Shown here: positions 1 through 12,798 of the stretch, in pieces | Layout: each line of letters starts with the position of its first letter | Position numbering within the stretch: position 1 is the first letter of the stretch | Assembly: GCF_001424875.1 (NCBI RefSeq) | Contig: NZ_LMCT01000009.1 | Location: forward strand, 6,852-50,615 | Origin: Kitasatospora sp. Root107 | GTDB lineage: Bacteria > Actinomycetota > Actinomycetes > Streptomycetales > Streptomycetaceae | Direction: 5' to 3' | DNA length: 43,764 nucleotides | Translations under genes and position numbers: made by a program | The notes under the pieces: generated by a model | The model's database searches: none | Told to the model about the DNA's origin: nothing | What the model saw: the letters and a program-made list of their open reading frames with translations, nothing else

Positions 1-2070
<2,070 letters not shown>

Positions 2071-2106
2071 GGATTCTCATCTCCTGTGATCCTCGGTCTC
2101 CCCGGG

Positions 2107-2568
2107 CTACTTCCACAGGGAGAACTTCTTGGTGAGGGGGTCGAGTTCGTCGCGCCGGCCGAAGGCGGCCACCGCGTAGTACTCGATCTCCTCCTCGGTG
2201 GTGCCGGCCATCCTGACCAGCTGTTCGGCGAAGGTGTCCCCGGTCATCGCCGAGGTGAAGTCGTTCACCAGCAACCCTGCTGCCAGTGCCTCGCCGCGGA
2301 ACCGGCGCAGGCCGGCGGCCCGGCCCTCCAGCACGACCAGCGAGAGGGCCGAGACCGGCCCGTGCGAATTCCCGTCGGCGTCACGGAAGTCGAGGAACGA
2401 CATCTTTCCGGCCAGTTCCGGACTGTTCGCCGCAGCGGCGGCCGCCAGGCCGAGCGTGCTGTGCGCGACGGCGTTCAGCGCCACCCCGGTGGGCAGCTTC
2501 GCCTTGAGGACCACGGCGAACTTCCAGTCGGTGTCGACGGCGGACGGCTCGGTGAACAGGTCGGACAC
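2107..2568 (-). CDS. DUF2000 family protein
   Basis: A 153-residue soluble protein recognised as DUF2000. The N-terminal half has the pattern WKFAVVLKAKLPTGVALNAV followed by AHSTLGLAAAA, typical of this family, which has a peptidyl-tRNA-hydrolase-II-like fold but no established reaction. The GTG start at 2568 is preceded by AAGGAG at good spacing. It sits between the winged-helix protein gene (40 bases upstream) and sbnB (36 bases downstream), so it is almost certainly in the same transcript as the diaminopropionate genes. A role in that pathway is inferred only from position. Family membership is fairly sure; function is unknown. Confidence 0.75.
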   Translation of the reverse strand: MSDLFTEPSAVDTDWKFAVVLKAKLPTGVALNAVAHSTLGLAAAAAANSPELAGKMSFLDFRDADGNSHGPVSALSLVVLEGRAAGLRRFRGEALAAGLLVNDFTSAMTGDTFAEQLVRMAGTTEEEIEYYAVAAFGRRDELDPLTKKFSLWK

Positions 2569-2608
2569 GGGGACTCCTTCGTGGGCATGGGACTTGGGGT
2601 CGGTGCGT

Positions 2609-4375
2609 TCAGGGTGCGAGGTAGAACTCGGCCTCGGCGAGCACGGCGGGGTTGAGCCGGTAGCCGGGCCGGCCCTGGAGCAGGCCGTCCGGTTCGATCC
2701 CGATCTCGGTCGAGCGGGCGAACTGCTCCTGGCAGGCGATCCGGAACCGCCGGACCACCTGGGCGATCGCGCTGCCGGACCGCCCGGTACGGGCGGCCAG
2801 TTCGGCCGCCGGGACGTACGGGACCTCCCGCTCCTCGGCCCGGGCGGCCCGCAGGTCCCCGGCCAGTTCGCGGAAGATGGCCAGCAGGGCGGGCGGGGTG
2901 CTCTCGTAGATCATCACGCCGTTGATCCACAGGCTCTCGCCATAGACGGCGAGGTCGAGCTCGGTCCGCTGCTCCCGCCAACTCCGGTGACCCTGGCGGA
3001 AGATGCCGAGAGCCGGCAGAAAGTCGGGTACCCGGTACAGCGATCGGGCTCCGAGGTAGCCGGCCAGCACCGCCTGCAGCCCGGCCTGCGGCGGCACCTG
3101 GAGGGCGGCCACCACCGCCTGCAGTGGACGGGCCACCCGCTCCCGCAGCTCCCCGAGGTGCTGGGAGAGCCAGGCAGCGGTGGAGGCCTTGCCGTAGAGG
3201 GCGAAGTGCAGCATGCCCCCGTCGAGCAGCGCGATGTCGGCCTCCTGGTCCAGCCCGGCCGCACGGAGCCGTTCGTGGAGCTCCATCGCGGACCGGATCA
3301 GATCCGGCGACCTGAGCCGGAGCTGACTGGCCAGCAGCATCCCCCGCCAGCGGACGTGTGCGGTCAACAGCACGGCCGAGCCGGGGAGTTCGCCGGTCAC
3401 CTGGTGGGCGAGCCGGCGGAAGATCTCGGGGTAGGGCGAGGACAGGTACCCCTGCCAGCCGAACGAGAAGAGGTCCACGGCCGCGTTGAGATCCCGCTCG
3501 GAGTGGGACCTCGCGTACGACAGCAGGCTCTCGCTCACCCGGACGTACCGGCGCAGCAGCGCGCGGTCGTCCGGGGTGAGCCCCTGCGGGCCCATCGTGG
3601 CGGAGTCCACGAAGGAGCTGTAGCCGCCGCTTCGGACGTCGCCGAAGTGGAAGGCGAAGGCGGTGTCCGCCAGGACGGGGAGGTCCCCCGCCTCGGCGAT
3701 CACGCCGTCCACGTACCGGCGCTGGGCGTCGGCCGTCCGGGCGGCGGCCTCGGTGTCACCGGCCGTCAGCCGGGCGATGACGAGGTCCGCGTACAGCCAG
3801 GCCGCATCGGCGTAGTAGGAGAATTCGCGGTACTTCTCCAGGCTGGCCTCGAAGGGATTCAGTGCGGCTTCGGGCCGGCCGGATCCGCACTCCTCGAGAC
3901 CGCGTCGCCAGGTGATGAACGAGGTCTCCAGGAAGAGTCCGCTACCACCACCGATGCCGAGTTCGCGGGCCAGCCCGGAGAATGCCTCCGGGAATACCGA
4001 GTCGGCATATCCGGGCCAACCCTGGCTGATGTGGTCGGCCACTTCCACGAGCTTTTCGAGGGATTTCTCCTCGGCGCCCTCGTAGAGCCGGGCGATCGCT
4101 TCCTTGATGCGCGGAAGAACCCGTCCGGTGTAGAGAATGGAGGTATCCGCGTAACGGTCGGCGACCTCTCGCAGGACGGCCGCCGGAAGGCCCGCTCCGG
4201 TCCGGACCGAACAGATCCCGGCCAGGCAGAGCAGCATGGCGAGATCGTGCTCGTCGGTACGGTGCAGGATGCTCTCGGAGAGGTTCTCCAGCTCTGCCAG
4301 GGCCGGGACGAGCGTCGAATCGCCCGCCGTGGCGCAGTCCTGGAGATTGCGGCTGATCTCTGAGATCCCCTGCAT
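2609..4375 (-). CDS. helical-repeat protein with C-terminal winged-helix-like domain
   Basis: Not assigned to a named family. From the ATG at 4375 (upstream GAAGGG) it has 588 residues. Most of it is alpha-helical with TPR-like segments, for example the regions around ALNPFEASLEKYREFSYYAD and LVIARLTAGDTEAAARTADA. The last 75 residues look like a winged helix-turn-helix, with AAELAARTGRSGSAIAQVVR followed by a basic stretch. This points to a regulator or scaffold that binds DNA, unusually through its C-terminus. The frame stays open upstream to the end of sbnA, and a TTG at 4453 would make the two genes nearly overlap, but AGGAG is directly against it. A helical segment encoded between 4453 and 4375 may therefore belong to the protein. 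It lies inside the diaminopropionate operon and may be its pathway-specific regulator (inference). Confidence 0.6.
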   Translation of the reverse strand: MQGISEISRNLQDCATAGDSTLVPALAELENLSESILHRTDEHDLAMLLCLAGICSVRTGAGLPAAVLREVADRYADTSILYTGRVLPRIKEAIARLYEGAEEKSLEKLVEVADHISQGWPGYADSVFPEAFSGLARELGIGGGSGLFLETSFITWRRGLEECGSGRPEAALNPFEASLEKYREFSYYADAAWLYADLVIARLTAGDTEAAARTADAQRRYVDGVIAEAGDLPVLADTAFAFHFGDVRSGGYSSFVDSATMGPQGLTPDDRALLRRYVRVSESLLSYARSHSERDLNAAVDLFSFGWQGYLSSPYPEIFRRLAHQVTGELPGSAVLLTAHVRWRGMLLASQLRLRSPDLIRSAMELHERLRAAGLDQEADIALLDGGMLHFALYGKASTAAWLSQHLGELRERVARPLQAVVAALQVPPQAGLQAVLAGYLGARSLYRVPDFLPALGIFRQGHRSWREQRTELDLAVYGESLWINGVMIYESTPPALLAIFRELAGDLRAARAEEREVPYVPAAELAARTGRSGSAIAQVVRRFRIACQEQFARSTEIGIEPDGLLQGRPGYRLNPAVLAEAEFYLAP

Positions 4376-4445
4376 GACGGCCCTTCGGTACGCGGATCCG
4401 CCGCTTTCGGACTTTTCGCGGATCTCGGACAGTTCTGAAACTATT

Positions 4446-5477
4446 TCACGCAACTCCTGAGAGGATAGCGCCCGGCAGATGTTCCGGGGTAGCCGGAGCG
4501 AGGTCGTCGGCCGGGAGTTCCACGCCGATCGAGCGGAGCCAGGTCTCGCTGTAGATCGTACTGGCGTACTTGTCACCGCTGTCCGCACAGAGACACACCG
4601 CGAGCTCGATCTCCGGATGTATTTCCAGATATCGCACACAGGCCGCCACCACCGATCCGGCCGAGGCACCGATATGCAGCCCGGCCGATCGCTGCACAAG
4701 CCGGCAGAAGTGCGCCGATTCGCTGATGCTGGCGATCTCCAGCTGGTCCACCAGGGAGCTGTCGAGGAAGGTGGACGGCCGGCTCGCGCCTATTCCGGAG
4801 AGGTGCCGTTTGCCGGGACTGCCGTGGAAGGCGATCGAGCCCTCGATGTCCACCGCGATCATCTTCGTGGCGGGTGACGCCGAGCGGAAGAACTGGCTGA
4901 GTCCGGAGAACGTCCCGCCGGTGGAGATCGCCGCGAACACCGCATCGGGCGCGCGCGGCAGCTGCCGGAACATCTCCGGGCCGGTCATCCCGCGGTGAAT
5001 CGCCGGATTCTCCGGGTTGTCGTACTGGTTGGTCCAGACATAGGAGCTGTCCTGCTCGCGCAGTTCGGCGATCCGGTCCAGCCGGGAGAGCAGATAGCCC
5101 CCGGACTCGTCCCGCTCGGTCACGGTGATGATCTCGGCGCCCAGATCATTGAGGCGTTCCAGGCACTCCGACGCGATCAGCGGGTCGACCACCGCGGTGA
5201 AACTCACCCCGAGATAGCGGGCCAGCATCGCCAGGGCGATCCCCAGATTCCCGGAGGTGGACTCCAGGAGCCGCCCGCCGGGCTGCAGTTCACCCGACTC
5301 GACCAGGGCGCGGACCAGCCCGAAGGCGGTCCTGGCCTTGATCGAGCCGGCGACGTTGTGCCCTTCGAGCTTGAGGTGGATGACACGGGGCCGACCGCCG
5401 ACGGTCAGCGTGACGGGCAGTACGGGCGTCGGTCCGAGAAGCGCCTCGAAGTGTTCGAGCCGCTGTTTCATCGACAT
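4446..5477 (-). CDS. sbnA: SbnA-like PLP-dependent synthase (diaminopropionate pathway)
   Basis: Fold-type II PLP enzyme of the cysteine synthase group, 343 residues. SbnA enzymes condense O-phosphoserine with glutamate to ACEGA, which SbnB then cleaves to L-2,3-diaminopropionate. Visible signatures are the PLP lysine in NVAGSIKARTAFG (Lys47), the cofactor loop ESTSGNLGIAL (residues 72-82), the phosphate loop ISTGGTFSG and GIGASRPSTFL. Cysteine synthase itself is less likely because an SbnB homologue lies in the same operon. The ATG at 5477 follows GAAGGGATCAG; a GTG abuts it. It is 23 bases downstream of the methyltransferase gene. In other organisms this pair supplies diaminopropionate for siderophores and peptide antibiotics; no assembly enzyme is visible here. 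Confidence 0.85.
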   Translation of the reverse strand: MSMKQRLEHFEALLGPTPVLPVTLTVGGRPRVIHLKLEGHNVAGSIKARTAFGLVRALVESGELQPGGRLLESTSGNLGIALAMLARYLGVSFTAVVDPLIASECLERLNDLGAEIITVTERDESGGYLLSRLDRIAELREQDSSYVWTNQYDNPENPAIHRGMTGPEMFRQLPRAPDAVFAAISTGGTFSGLSQFFRSASPATKMIAVDIEGSIAFHGSPGKRHLSGIGASRPSTFLDSSLVDQLEIASISESAHFCRLVQRSAGLHIGASAGSVVAACVRYLEIHPEIELAVCLCADSGDKYASTIYSETWLRSIGVELPADDLAPATPEHLPGAILSGVA

Positions 5478-5500
5478 CACGCCTGATCCCTTCCGTCCGG

Positions 5501-6172
5501 TCAGACCGAGGGGGTCGCGTAGACGATCCAGTTGTCGTGGGTGTGCGGGTACGGGCGGAAGTCGCCGTGCGGCGGGTCGTCCCAGGAGACCCGCTCCAGT
5601 GCGAGGATCTCCCAGCCGTCGAAGAGCGCCCGGATCTCCTCCTCGCTGTAGTACTTGAAGAGGGTGTCCTTGTAGGCGAAGGTGTTCGGCGCGATCTCCT
5701 CGCCCTCGCCGTAGGTCTGGTCCTCGGGGGTGAAGGCGTTGGTGACGAAGATGCCGCCCTCGACCAGCAGCCGGCGGGCCTCGGTGACCAGCGAGCTCGG
5801 GTCCTCGATCTGGCCGAACACGTCGAAGCAGGTGACCGCGTCCACCGAGCCGTCGATGAGCGGGAGTTCGGTGGCGTCGGCGCGGAGCAGGAAGGAGCGC
5901 TGACGGATGATCCGCTTGGCGTTCTGCAGACCGGTCGGGGCGATGTCCACACCGAGCGCGGTGAAGCCGGCGTCGACCAGCGCGGCCAGGTTCCGGCCGT
6001 CGCCGCAGCCGAGGTCGACCACGGTGCGGACCTCGCGGGCGGAGAGCGCCTTGATGGCCTGGGGGATCACCGGGATCGGGTCCTCCTGCCACAGCGGGGC
6101 GTCGTCGGTCTGCTGCTGGTAGGCCGCCTCCCAGCCGTACTGGAGCTCCTTGTAGGAGACATCGGTGGTCAT
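5501..6172 (-). CDS. class I SAM-dependent methyltransferase
   Basis: A 223-residue cytoplasmic methyltransferase with Rossmann fold. Motif I is VVDLGCGDGRN at residues 51-61. It is followed by the acidic end of strand 2 (GVDIAP), the motif around RADATELPLIDGSVDAV and a post-motif LLVEGGIFVTNAF. The ATG at 6172 has an excellent GGAGGT ribosome site. It is the first gene of the operon leading to sbnA, sbnB and ahcY. The presence of an SAH hydrolase at the other end supports real SAM turnover in this pathway. The methyl acceptor cannot be read from the sequence. SAM-derived chemistry other than methyl transfer is also possible for this fold. Confidence 0.85.
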   Translation of the reverse strand: MTTDVSYKELQYGWEAAYQQQTDDAPLWQEDPIPVIPQAIKALSAREVRTVVDLGCGDGRNLAALVDAGFTALGVDIAPTGLQNAKRIIRQRSFLLRADATELPLIDGSVDAVTCFDVFGQIEDPSSLVTEARRLLVEGGIFVTNAFTPEDQTYGEGEEIAPNTFAYKDTLFKYYSEEEIRALFDGWEILALERVSWDDPPHGDFRPYPHTHDNWIVYATPSV

Positions 6173-6311
6173 TGTTACCTCCAAGATCGGTGGTGCGCCG
6201 GGTGGTTCGCGGGTCGGGCTGCGTTCCCGCCCGCCCTCAGAGCCTGCGGGGGGTCCGCCAAGCGACGACCAGGCCGCGGCCAAGCGGCGGCCAACCGGCC
6301 CGGAACGCAAC

Positions 6312-6345
6312 GGGGACCCCGGGCCTTCCAAGGCCCGGGGTCCCC
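6312..6345 (-). terminator. strong hairpin terminator after the TetR gene
   Basis: Perfect 16-bp inverted repeat: GGGGACCCCGGGCCTT at 6312-6327, a CC loop, and its complement at 6330-6345. It lies 14 bases beyond the tetR stop and upstream of the methyltransferase gene, so it separates the regulator from the biosynthetic operon. There is no clear T run, as is common for actinomycete terminators. Confidence 0.8.
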
Positions 6346-6358
6346 TGCTGACGTCCGG

Positions 6359-6937
6359 TCAGCTGCGCACCAGCGCATCGGCCAGGACGGACCAGAACTG
6401 GTCGATCCGGCCCGGCAGTTCGGTCTCCGCTTCGGTGCGGCGGATCAGGTGGATGCCGACCACCATGGCCAGCAGCACCATGGCGACCGTCTCGGCCGGC
6501 AGGTCCGTGCCGGGCGCACCGTCCGGCCTGGCCCGCAGCACTGCGCCGGCCAGGTCCCGTTCGACCGTCTCGACCAGGCTCGGCTCCCCGGTGGCGGGCG
6601 GACGGTCCACCAGCAGTCGGAAGGCGGCCCGGATCCGGATGTTCCCGTGGTACTGCCGGGACAGCCCGAGGACCAGCTCCCGGAGCACCTCGAAGGCGGG
6701 CGCCTCGGATCCGCCGGAGCCGTCCATCAGCAGCCGCCAGAACTCCTGGGCCTGGCGCACCAGTTCCTCGGCCAGCTGCTCCTTGGTACCGAAATGCCCG
6801 TAGAGTGCACCCTTGGTCATGCCGGTTCTGGCGGCCACGGCCTGCACGGTCGCGTTGGCATAGCCCTGGAGGGCGAACTCCTCCGCCGCCGCATCCAGGA
6901 TCAGTTCGCGAGTGCGTCGCGCGCGCTCCTGCTTCAT
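6359..6937 (-). CDS. TetR family transcriptional regulator
   Basis: A 192-residue TetR repressor. The N-terminal DNA-binding domain opens TRELILDAAAEEFALQGYA. The HTH covers residues 30-49 (TVQAVAARTGMTKGALYGHF). The C-terminal ligand domain is not assignable to a ligand. The ATG at 6937 is preceded by GGGAGGC. The HTH resembles butyrolactone receptors in general pattern, but that pattern is shared by many TetR proteins. A palindrome (6974-6991) lies 37 bases upstream of its start, and a matching one precedes the monooxygenase gene. Autoregulation plus control of that gene is therefore likely. Whether it also controls the diaminopropionate operon is unknown, since no third copy was seen before 6172. 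Confidence 0.88.
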   Translation of the reverse strand: MKQERARRTRELILDAAAEEFALQGYANATVQAVAARTGMTKGALYGHFGTKEQLAEELVRQAQEFWRLLMDGSGGSEAPAFEVLRELVLGLSRQYHGNIRIRAAFRLLVDRPPATGEPSLVETVERDLAGAVLRARPDGAPGTDLPAETVAMVLLAMVVGIHLIRRTEAETELPGRIDQFWSVLADALVRS

Positions 6938-6973
6938 GGCACCGCCTCCCCTCTCGCCGACTTCGGCTCGAAG

Positions 6974-6991
6974 ATACCTTCTCACAGGTAT
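6974..6991. promoter_or_regulatory. putative TetR operator, ATACC-N8-GGTAT
   Basis: ATACC at 6974-6978 and GGTAT at 6987-6991, spaced by 8 bases, upstream of the tetR start. The reverse complement reads ATACCTGTGAGAAGGTAT. It shares both arms, the spacing and the inner GAA with the site at 8345-8362. Confidence 0.65.
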
Positions 6992-7129
6992 GTTTTGAAA
7001 TCGCGCGAAACCGGGCATTGGATTGCATTCGATCCGTCGGCCCCCGCCGGCGGCCGGTCCGATCTGACGGCCAGTCACCAGGTCGGTCCTGCAATGGGAT
7101 TGGGAGGGAAGCCGAAGGGCGGGGGCAGC

Positions 7130-8263
7130 TCAGCCGGCGGTCCGGCCCGGGCCCGCCAGTTCGACGGCCGAGTAGGCGGCGGCAGCCGTCTCGAAGCGCA
7201 GCGCGGCGTGCCCGGCGGCGGCCGTGACGTCGCGCCAGTGGCGCTGGACCGGGTGCCCGTCGGCCTGCCCGGCCGCGCCGCAGGACCGGAACAGCCGGTC
7301 CACCGCGGCCACCGCCAGCTCGGCGGCGAGCGCGCAGTCCCGCTGGTTCTCGGCGATCGACAGCGGGGTCACCACGCCGTCGTCGGCCCGCGCGGCGGCG
7401 CCCTCCAGCAGCAGCCGGGCCGCCTGGATCTCGCCCGCCGAGCGGGCCAGCACCTGCTGCCCGGCGACCGCCTGGCCGGTGGCCTGGCCGTCCACCCTGA
7501 CCCGGCGGGCCGCCGTCTGCGCCCAGGCCCGCCTGGCCCCCTGTGCGGCACCCAGGATCGGTGCGGCGAACTGGAGCTGGGCCACCAGCGGGAACGGCAC
7601 CCGGTGGCAGCGGGCCGCGTCGGGACGCGCTGTCCCGAGGTCGCTCTGGGTGAGCGTCAGCCGGTCCGGTACGAAGGCGTCCCGGACCACCACGGTGTGG
7701 GAGCCGGTGCCGCGCAGGCCCAGGGTGCGCCAGGTGTCCCGGATCCCGAACTGCTCCCGGGGCAGCGCGAAGATCCGGATCTCCGGCCCCTCCACCCGGC
7801 TCGCCAGCAGCACCCACTGTGCGTGGTCGATGCCGCTCGCGTACGCCCACTCGCCGGAGAGCCGCCAGCCCCCGCCCACCCGCACCGCCGTGCCGGACGG
7901 CGGCACCACGGCGGCGGCGATCCGTACGTCGGGGGAGGCGCCCCACAGCTCACGCTGCCCGGCCTCCGGGAGGTAGGCGGCGAGCCGGCCGTGCGCGGCG
8001 TAGAGCGCGCCGCACCAGGCGGTGGCCGCGCAGCTCTCGGCCACGGTCGCGGTCTCGGTGACCAGGGCGCGGAAGGTGCCGGCGGTGCCGCCCCAGCGCC
8101 GGGGTACGAAGTGCCGGGCGAACCCGGCCTCCGACAGCGCCGCGGCGAGCTCGGGGGTGAGCCGGCGGGCGTCCTCCACGGCGTGTCCTGAGCGGTGCGC
8201 CAGTGCGGCGACGCCTGCCGGGGTGCCGGTCGGTGTGACGGGCGGAAGCGTGGTGACGGTCAT
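7130..8263 (-). CDS. acyl-CoA-dehydrogenase-fold flavin-dependent monooxygenase
   Basis: A 377-residue protein with the acyl-CoA dehydrogenase fold. It has an N-terminal helical domain (LTPELAAALSEAGFARHFVP), a central beta domain (WRLSGEWAYASGIDHAQWVL, then FALPREQFGIRDTWRTLGLR) and a C-terminal helical bundle. The pattern GLRGTGSHTVVVRDAFVP is typical of two-component flavin hydroxylases (HsaA / ActVA-ORF5-like) rather than true acyl-CoA dehydrogenases, and no catalytic glutamate of a dehydrogenase was identified. It probably needs a separate flavin reductase, not seen here. The ATG at 8263 has AGGAGGGG about 10 bases upstream. The matched palindrome at 8345-8362 implies control by the downstream TetR protein. 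The substrate is unknown. Confidence 0.78.
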   Translation of the reverse strand: MTVTTLPPVTPTGTPAGVAALAHRSGHAVEDARRLTPELAAALSEAGFARHFVPRRWGGTAGTFRALVTETATVAESCAATAWCGALYAAHGRLAAYLPEAGQRELWGASPDVRIAAAVVPPSGTAVRVGGGWRLSGEWAYASGIDHAQWVLLASRVEGPEIRIFALPREQFGIRDTWRTLGLRGTGSHTVVVRDAFVPDRLTLTQSDLGTARPDAARCHRVPFPLVAQLQFAAPILGAAQGARRAWAQTAARRVRVDGQATGQAVAGQQVLARSAGEIQAARLLLEGAAARADDGVVTPLSIAENQRDCALAAELAVAAVDRLFRSCGAAGQADGHPVQRHWRDVTAAAGHAALRFETAAAAYSAVELAGPGRTAG

Positions 8264-8344
8264 GCGCGTGGTCCCCTCCTCGCGGGCCCTCCCCAGGCCC
8301 CGGCGGCTCCGCCGGATGTCACGCGGCGGGGTGAGCTAGAAAAT

Positions 8345-8362
8345 ATACCGGCCGGAAGGTAT
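8345..8362. promoter_or_regulatory. putative TetR operator, ATACC-N8-GGTAT
   Basis: ATACC at 8345-8349 and GGTAT at 8358-8362 with an 8-base spacer, about 80 bases upstream of the monooxygenase start. It has the same arms and spacing as 6974-6991 and the shared half GAAGGTAT. Confidence 0.65.
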
Positions 8363-8402
8363 TCGGCAAGGGATTCCCGGCGCAGCGGGGAGGCCCACGC
8401 GA

Positions 8403-8436
8403 AACGGCCCGCCCCCGTGGCAGGGGGCGGGCCGTT
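8403..8436 (-). terminator. hairpin terminator after the YbjN-like gene
   Basis: AACGGCCCGCCCCC at 8403-8416 pairs with its complement at 8423-8436 around a 6-base loop. It lies 15 bases past the stop codon of the minus-strand gene at 8452. Confidence 0.75.
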
Positions 8437-8451
8437 CCGGTGTGGCGAGGA

Positions 8452-8997
8452 TCAGTTCTCGTCGGTGGGGGTGGCGTCGCCCTCCCCGTTCTCGCTCTCG
8501 ATCTCCTTCTGGAGACCCAGGCGCTCGACGATCCACTGCTCGAACCCGACCGCGGCCTGGGTCCAGTTGGCGGTGGTCGTGACGAAGTACTCCAGGTTGA
8601 CGCCGGTGCCGACGATCATCTGGGACTCACCGATGAGACGGACCACGCCGTCCTCGTGGGTGTGGGTGTAGACCTTCGGCCAGAGGGTCTCGCGGTTCCA
8701 CTCGTCGATCAGGTCGAGGATCTCGCCCTTGTCCTCGAGCGGGTAGGACCGGTCGTAGAAGGCGCGGACCGCGAAGAGCTCCTTCTGCTCGCCGCGGAAC
8801 ATGTAGTAGACGCGGAAGCCGTCCCACGGCGCGGTGAGGTCACCCTCGTCGTCCACGACGTGCTTGAGCTGCATCTGGTCCAGCAACTGGGTGACCAGCG
8901 CCTGGTCCGGCACCACGATCGGCGGCGGGCCGGAGGGGCCCGGCTGGCCGCCCTGCGGGGCGCCGAACGAGGGGATGGACGACGGGTCGATGCTCAT
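8452..8997 (-). CDS. YbjN domain-containing protein
   Basis: A 181-residue cytoplasmic protein with a proline/glycine-rich start, then a YbjN domain from about residue 30 to 165. Typical parts are DGFRVYYMFRGEQKELFAVR, the stretch ending WNRETLWPKVYTHTHEDG, and VGTGVNLEYFVTTTANW. The tail is acidic. YbjN proteins have a chaperone-like class I fold and are linked to stress and motility phenotypes in enterobacteria; the actinomycete role is not established. The ATG at 8997 follows GAGGA. It is transcribed alone: its own terminator is at 8403-8436, and the clpB terminator at 9075-9105 lies on its upstream side. Confidence 0.85.
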   Translation of the reverse strand: MSIDPSSIPSFGAPQGGQPGPSGPPPIVVPDQALVTQLLDQMQLKHVVDDEGDLTAPWDGFRVYYMFRGEQKELFAVRAFYDRSYPLEDKGEILDLIDEWNRETLWPKVYTHTHEDGVVRLIGESQMIVGTGVNLEYFVTTTANWTQAAVGFEQWIVERLGLQKEIESENGEGDATPTDEN

Positions 8998-9074
8998 CAG
9001 GGGGTCCTCTTCTCAGTGCACAAGGGTGGCTGGCAATGAGGGGCCGCCCTTCCAGCCACCATCCTGCCTCATTC

Positions 9075-9105
9075 GCGGCCCGGGACACAGGGGTACCCGG
9101 GCCGC
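9075..9105 (-). terminator. hairpin terminator after clpB
   Basis: GCGGCCCGGG at 9075-9084 and its complement at 9096-9105, 11-base loop, 11 bases beyond the clpB stop codon. Confidence 0.75.
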
Positions 9106-9115
9106 GGAGGACAGG

Positions 9116-11734
<2,619 letters not shown>

Positions 11735-11773
11735 TGCGGGGGGCCTCCTCATATGACAGTTGGACTGTTCGAC

Positions 11774-11798
11774 AAGTTGAGTCTACCCCGCTCAACTT
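11774..11798. promoter_or_regulatory. HAIR (HspR-associated inverted repeat) upstream of clpB
   Basis: AAGTTGAG at 11774-11781 and CTCAACTT at 11791-11798, a perfect 8-bp inverted repeat with a 9-base spacer, 40 bases upstream of the clpB start. It matches the CTTGAGT-N7-ACTCAAG type of HspR site and the two copies before dnaK. Confidence 0.85.
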
Positions 11799-11828
11799 TG
11801 CGGAGCCAGGGCCATTTCAGTGTTCGGG

Positions 11829-12728
11829 TCACTGTTTCCGGGTCAGGCCGAGCAGTACGCGGGCCGGTCCGGCCGGGCGGTGACCGGCCGGCCAGACCGC
11901 GCGCAGCGGCCTGGCCAGGTCCACGTCCACCGGGACCGCGACCAGCCGTCGGGTGGCCAGCTCCTCGGTGACGGCCAGCTCGCTCAGGCAGACCGGTCCG
12001 GCGCCGGTCATCGCGGCCGCCTTCAGCGCGGTCGAGGAGGCGAGCTCCAGCCGGGGCGTGGTCGCCCCGCCGTACGGAGCGAGGGCCTGCTCCAGCACCT
12101 CCCTGGTGCCCGAGCCCGGCTCGCGCAGCACCAGCGGGGTGGCGGCCAGCTCGGCGCCGGTCAGCGGGGTGCGGCGACGGGCCCACGGGTGGCTCGGCGC
12201 GACCACCACCACCAGCCGGTCGGCCGCCACCACCGCGCCGGCCAGCCCGGGCGGGGTGGTCGGGCCCTCCACGAAGCCGAGGTCGGCGTCCCCAGCGAGC
12301 ACGTGCGAGGCGACGTCCGCCGAGTTGGCGGTCCGCAGGATCACCGAGGTGTCGGGGCTGACCTGATGCAGCGCCAGCAGCCAGCCCGGCATCAGGTACT
12401 CGGCCACGGTCAGGCTGGCCACCACGGTCAGCCGGGCGTCCCGGCGCTCGCGCAGCGCGTCGATCCCGGCGTCCAGCGCCTGCGCCGCCTCGACCACGTT
12501 GCGGGCCCACTCGACCACCACCCGGCCGGTCTCGGTCGGCCGCGAGCCGCGCGGCGAGCGCTCCAGCAGCGGGACCCCGATCTGCCGCTCCATGCCCTTG
12601 ATCCGGGCGCTGGCGGCGGGCTGACTGACCCCCAGCTCGGCCGCCGCCCGGCCGACGCTGCCCAGCCTGGCGACCGCGAGCAGCAGTTCCAGGGCACCGA
12701 GCTCGGGCACACGCGGAGAGAGGGGCAT
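11829..12728 (-). CDS. LysR family transcriptional regulator
   Basis: A 299-residue LysR-type regulator. The N-terminal winged HTH covers about residues 8-66 (LLLAVARLGSVGRAAAELGV, then SQPAASARIKGMERQIGVPL). The effector domain follows, with typical elements LTVVASLTVAEYLMPGWL, GDADLGFVEGP and PLVLREPGSGTREVLEQAL. It is divergent from the TDT-family transporter gene at 12799 with 70 bases between starts. That is the classical arrangement for a LysR regulator controlling its neighbour. The co-inducer is probably the transported organic anion, by inference. The ATG at 12728 was kept as the start because the HTH begins soon after it. Confidence 0.92.
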   Translation of the reverse strand: MPLSPRVPELGALELLLAVARLGSVGRAAAELGVSQPAASARIKGMERQIGVPLLERSPRGSRPTETGRVVVEWARNVVEAAQALDAGIDALRERRDARLTVVASLTVAEYLMPGWLLALHQVSPDTSVILRTANSADVASHVLAGDADLGFVEGPTTPPGLAGAVVAADRLVVVVAPSHPWARRRTPLTGAELAATPLVLREPGSGTREVLEQALAPYGGATTPRLELASSTALKAAAMTGAGPVCLSELAVTEELATRRLVAVPVDVDLARPLRAVWPAGHRPAGPARVLLGLTRKQ

Positions 12729-12737
12729 AGGGCCAGG

Positions 12738-12751
12738 CTATGTCCTCATAG
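12738..12751. promoter_or_regulatory. possible LysR binding site between divergent genes
   Basis: CTATG at 12738-12742 and CATAG at 12747-12751 around TCCT, in the middle of the 70-base divergent promoter region. Length and A/T-rich symmetric ends fit a T-N11-A LysR box. Confidence 0.5.
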
Positions 12752-12798
12752 GGCGGGACGCGCTACCGGCCGATCATGACGACAGGCACGGTGGAGGC

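Noticed and set aside
6359..6991. TetR protein as a gamma-butyrolactone receptor with an ARE operator
   Set aside because: The HTH pattern is shared with many TetR proteins, and the ATACC-N8-GGTAT site does not match the longer ARE consensus; no butyrolactone synthase gene is present.
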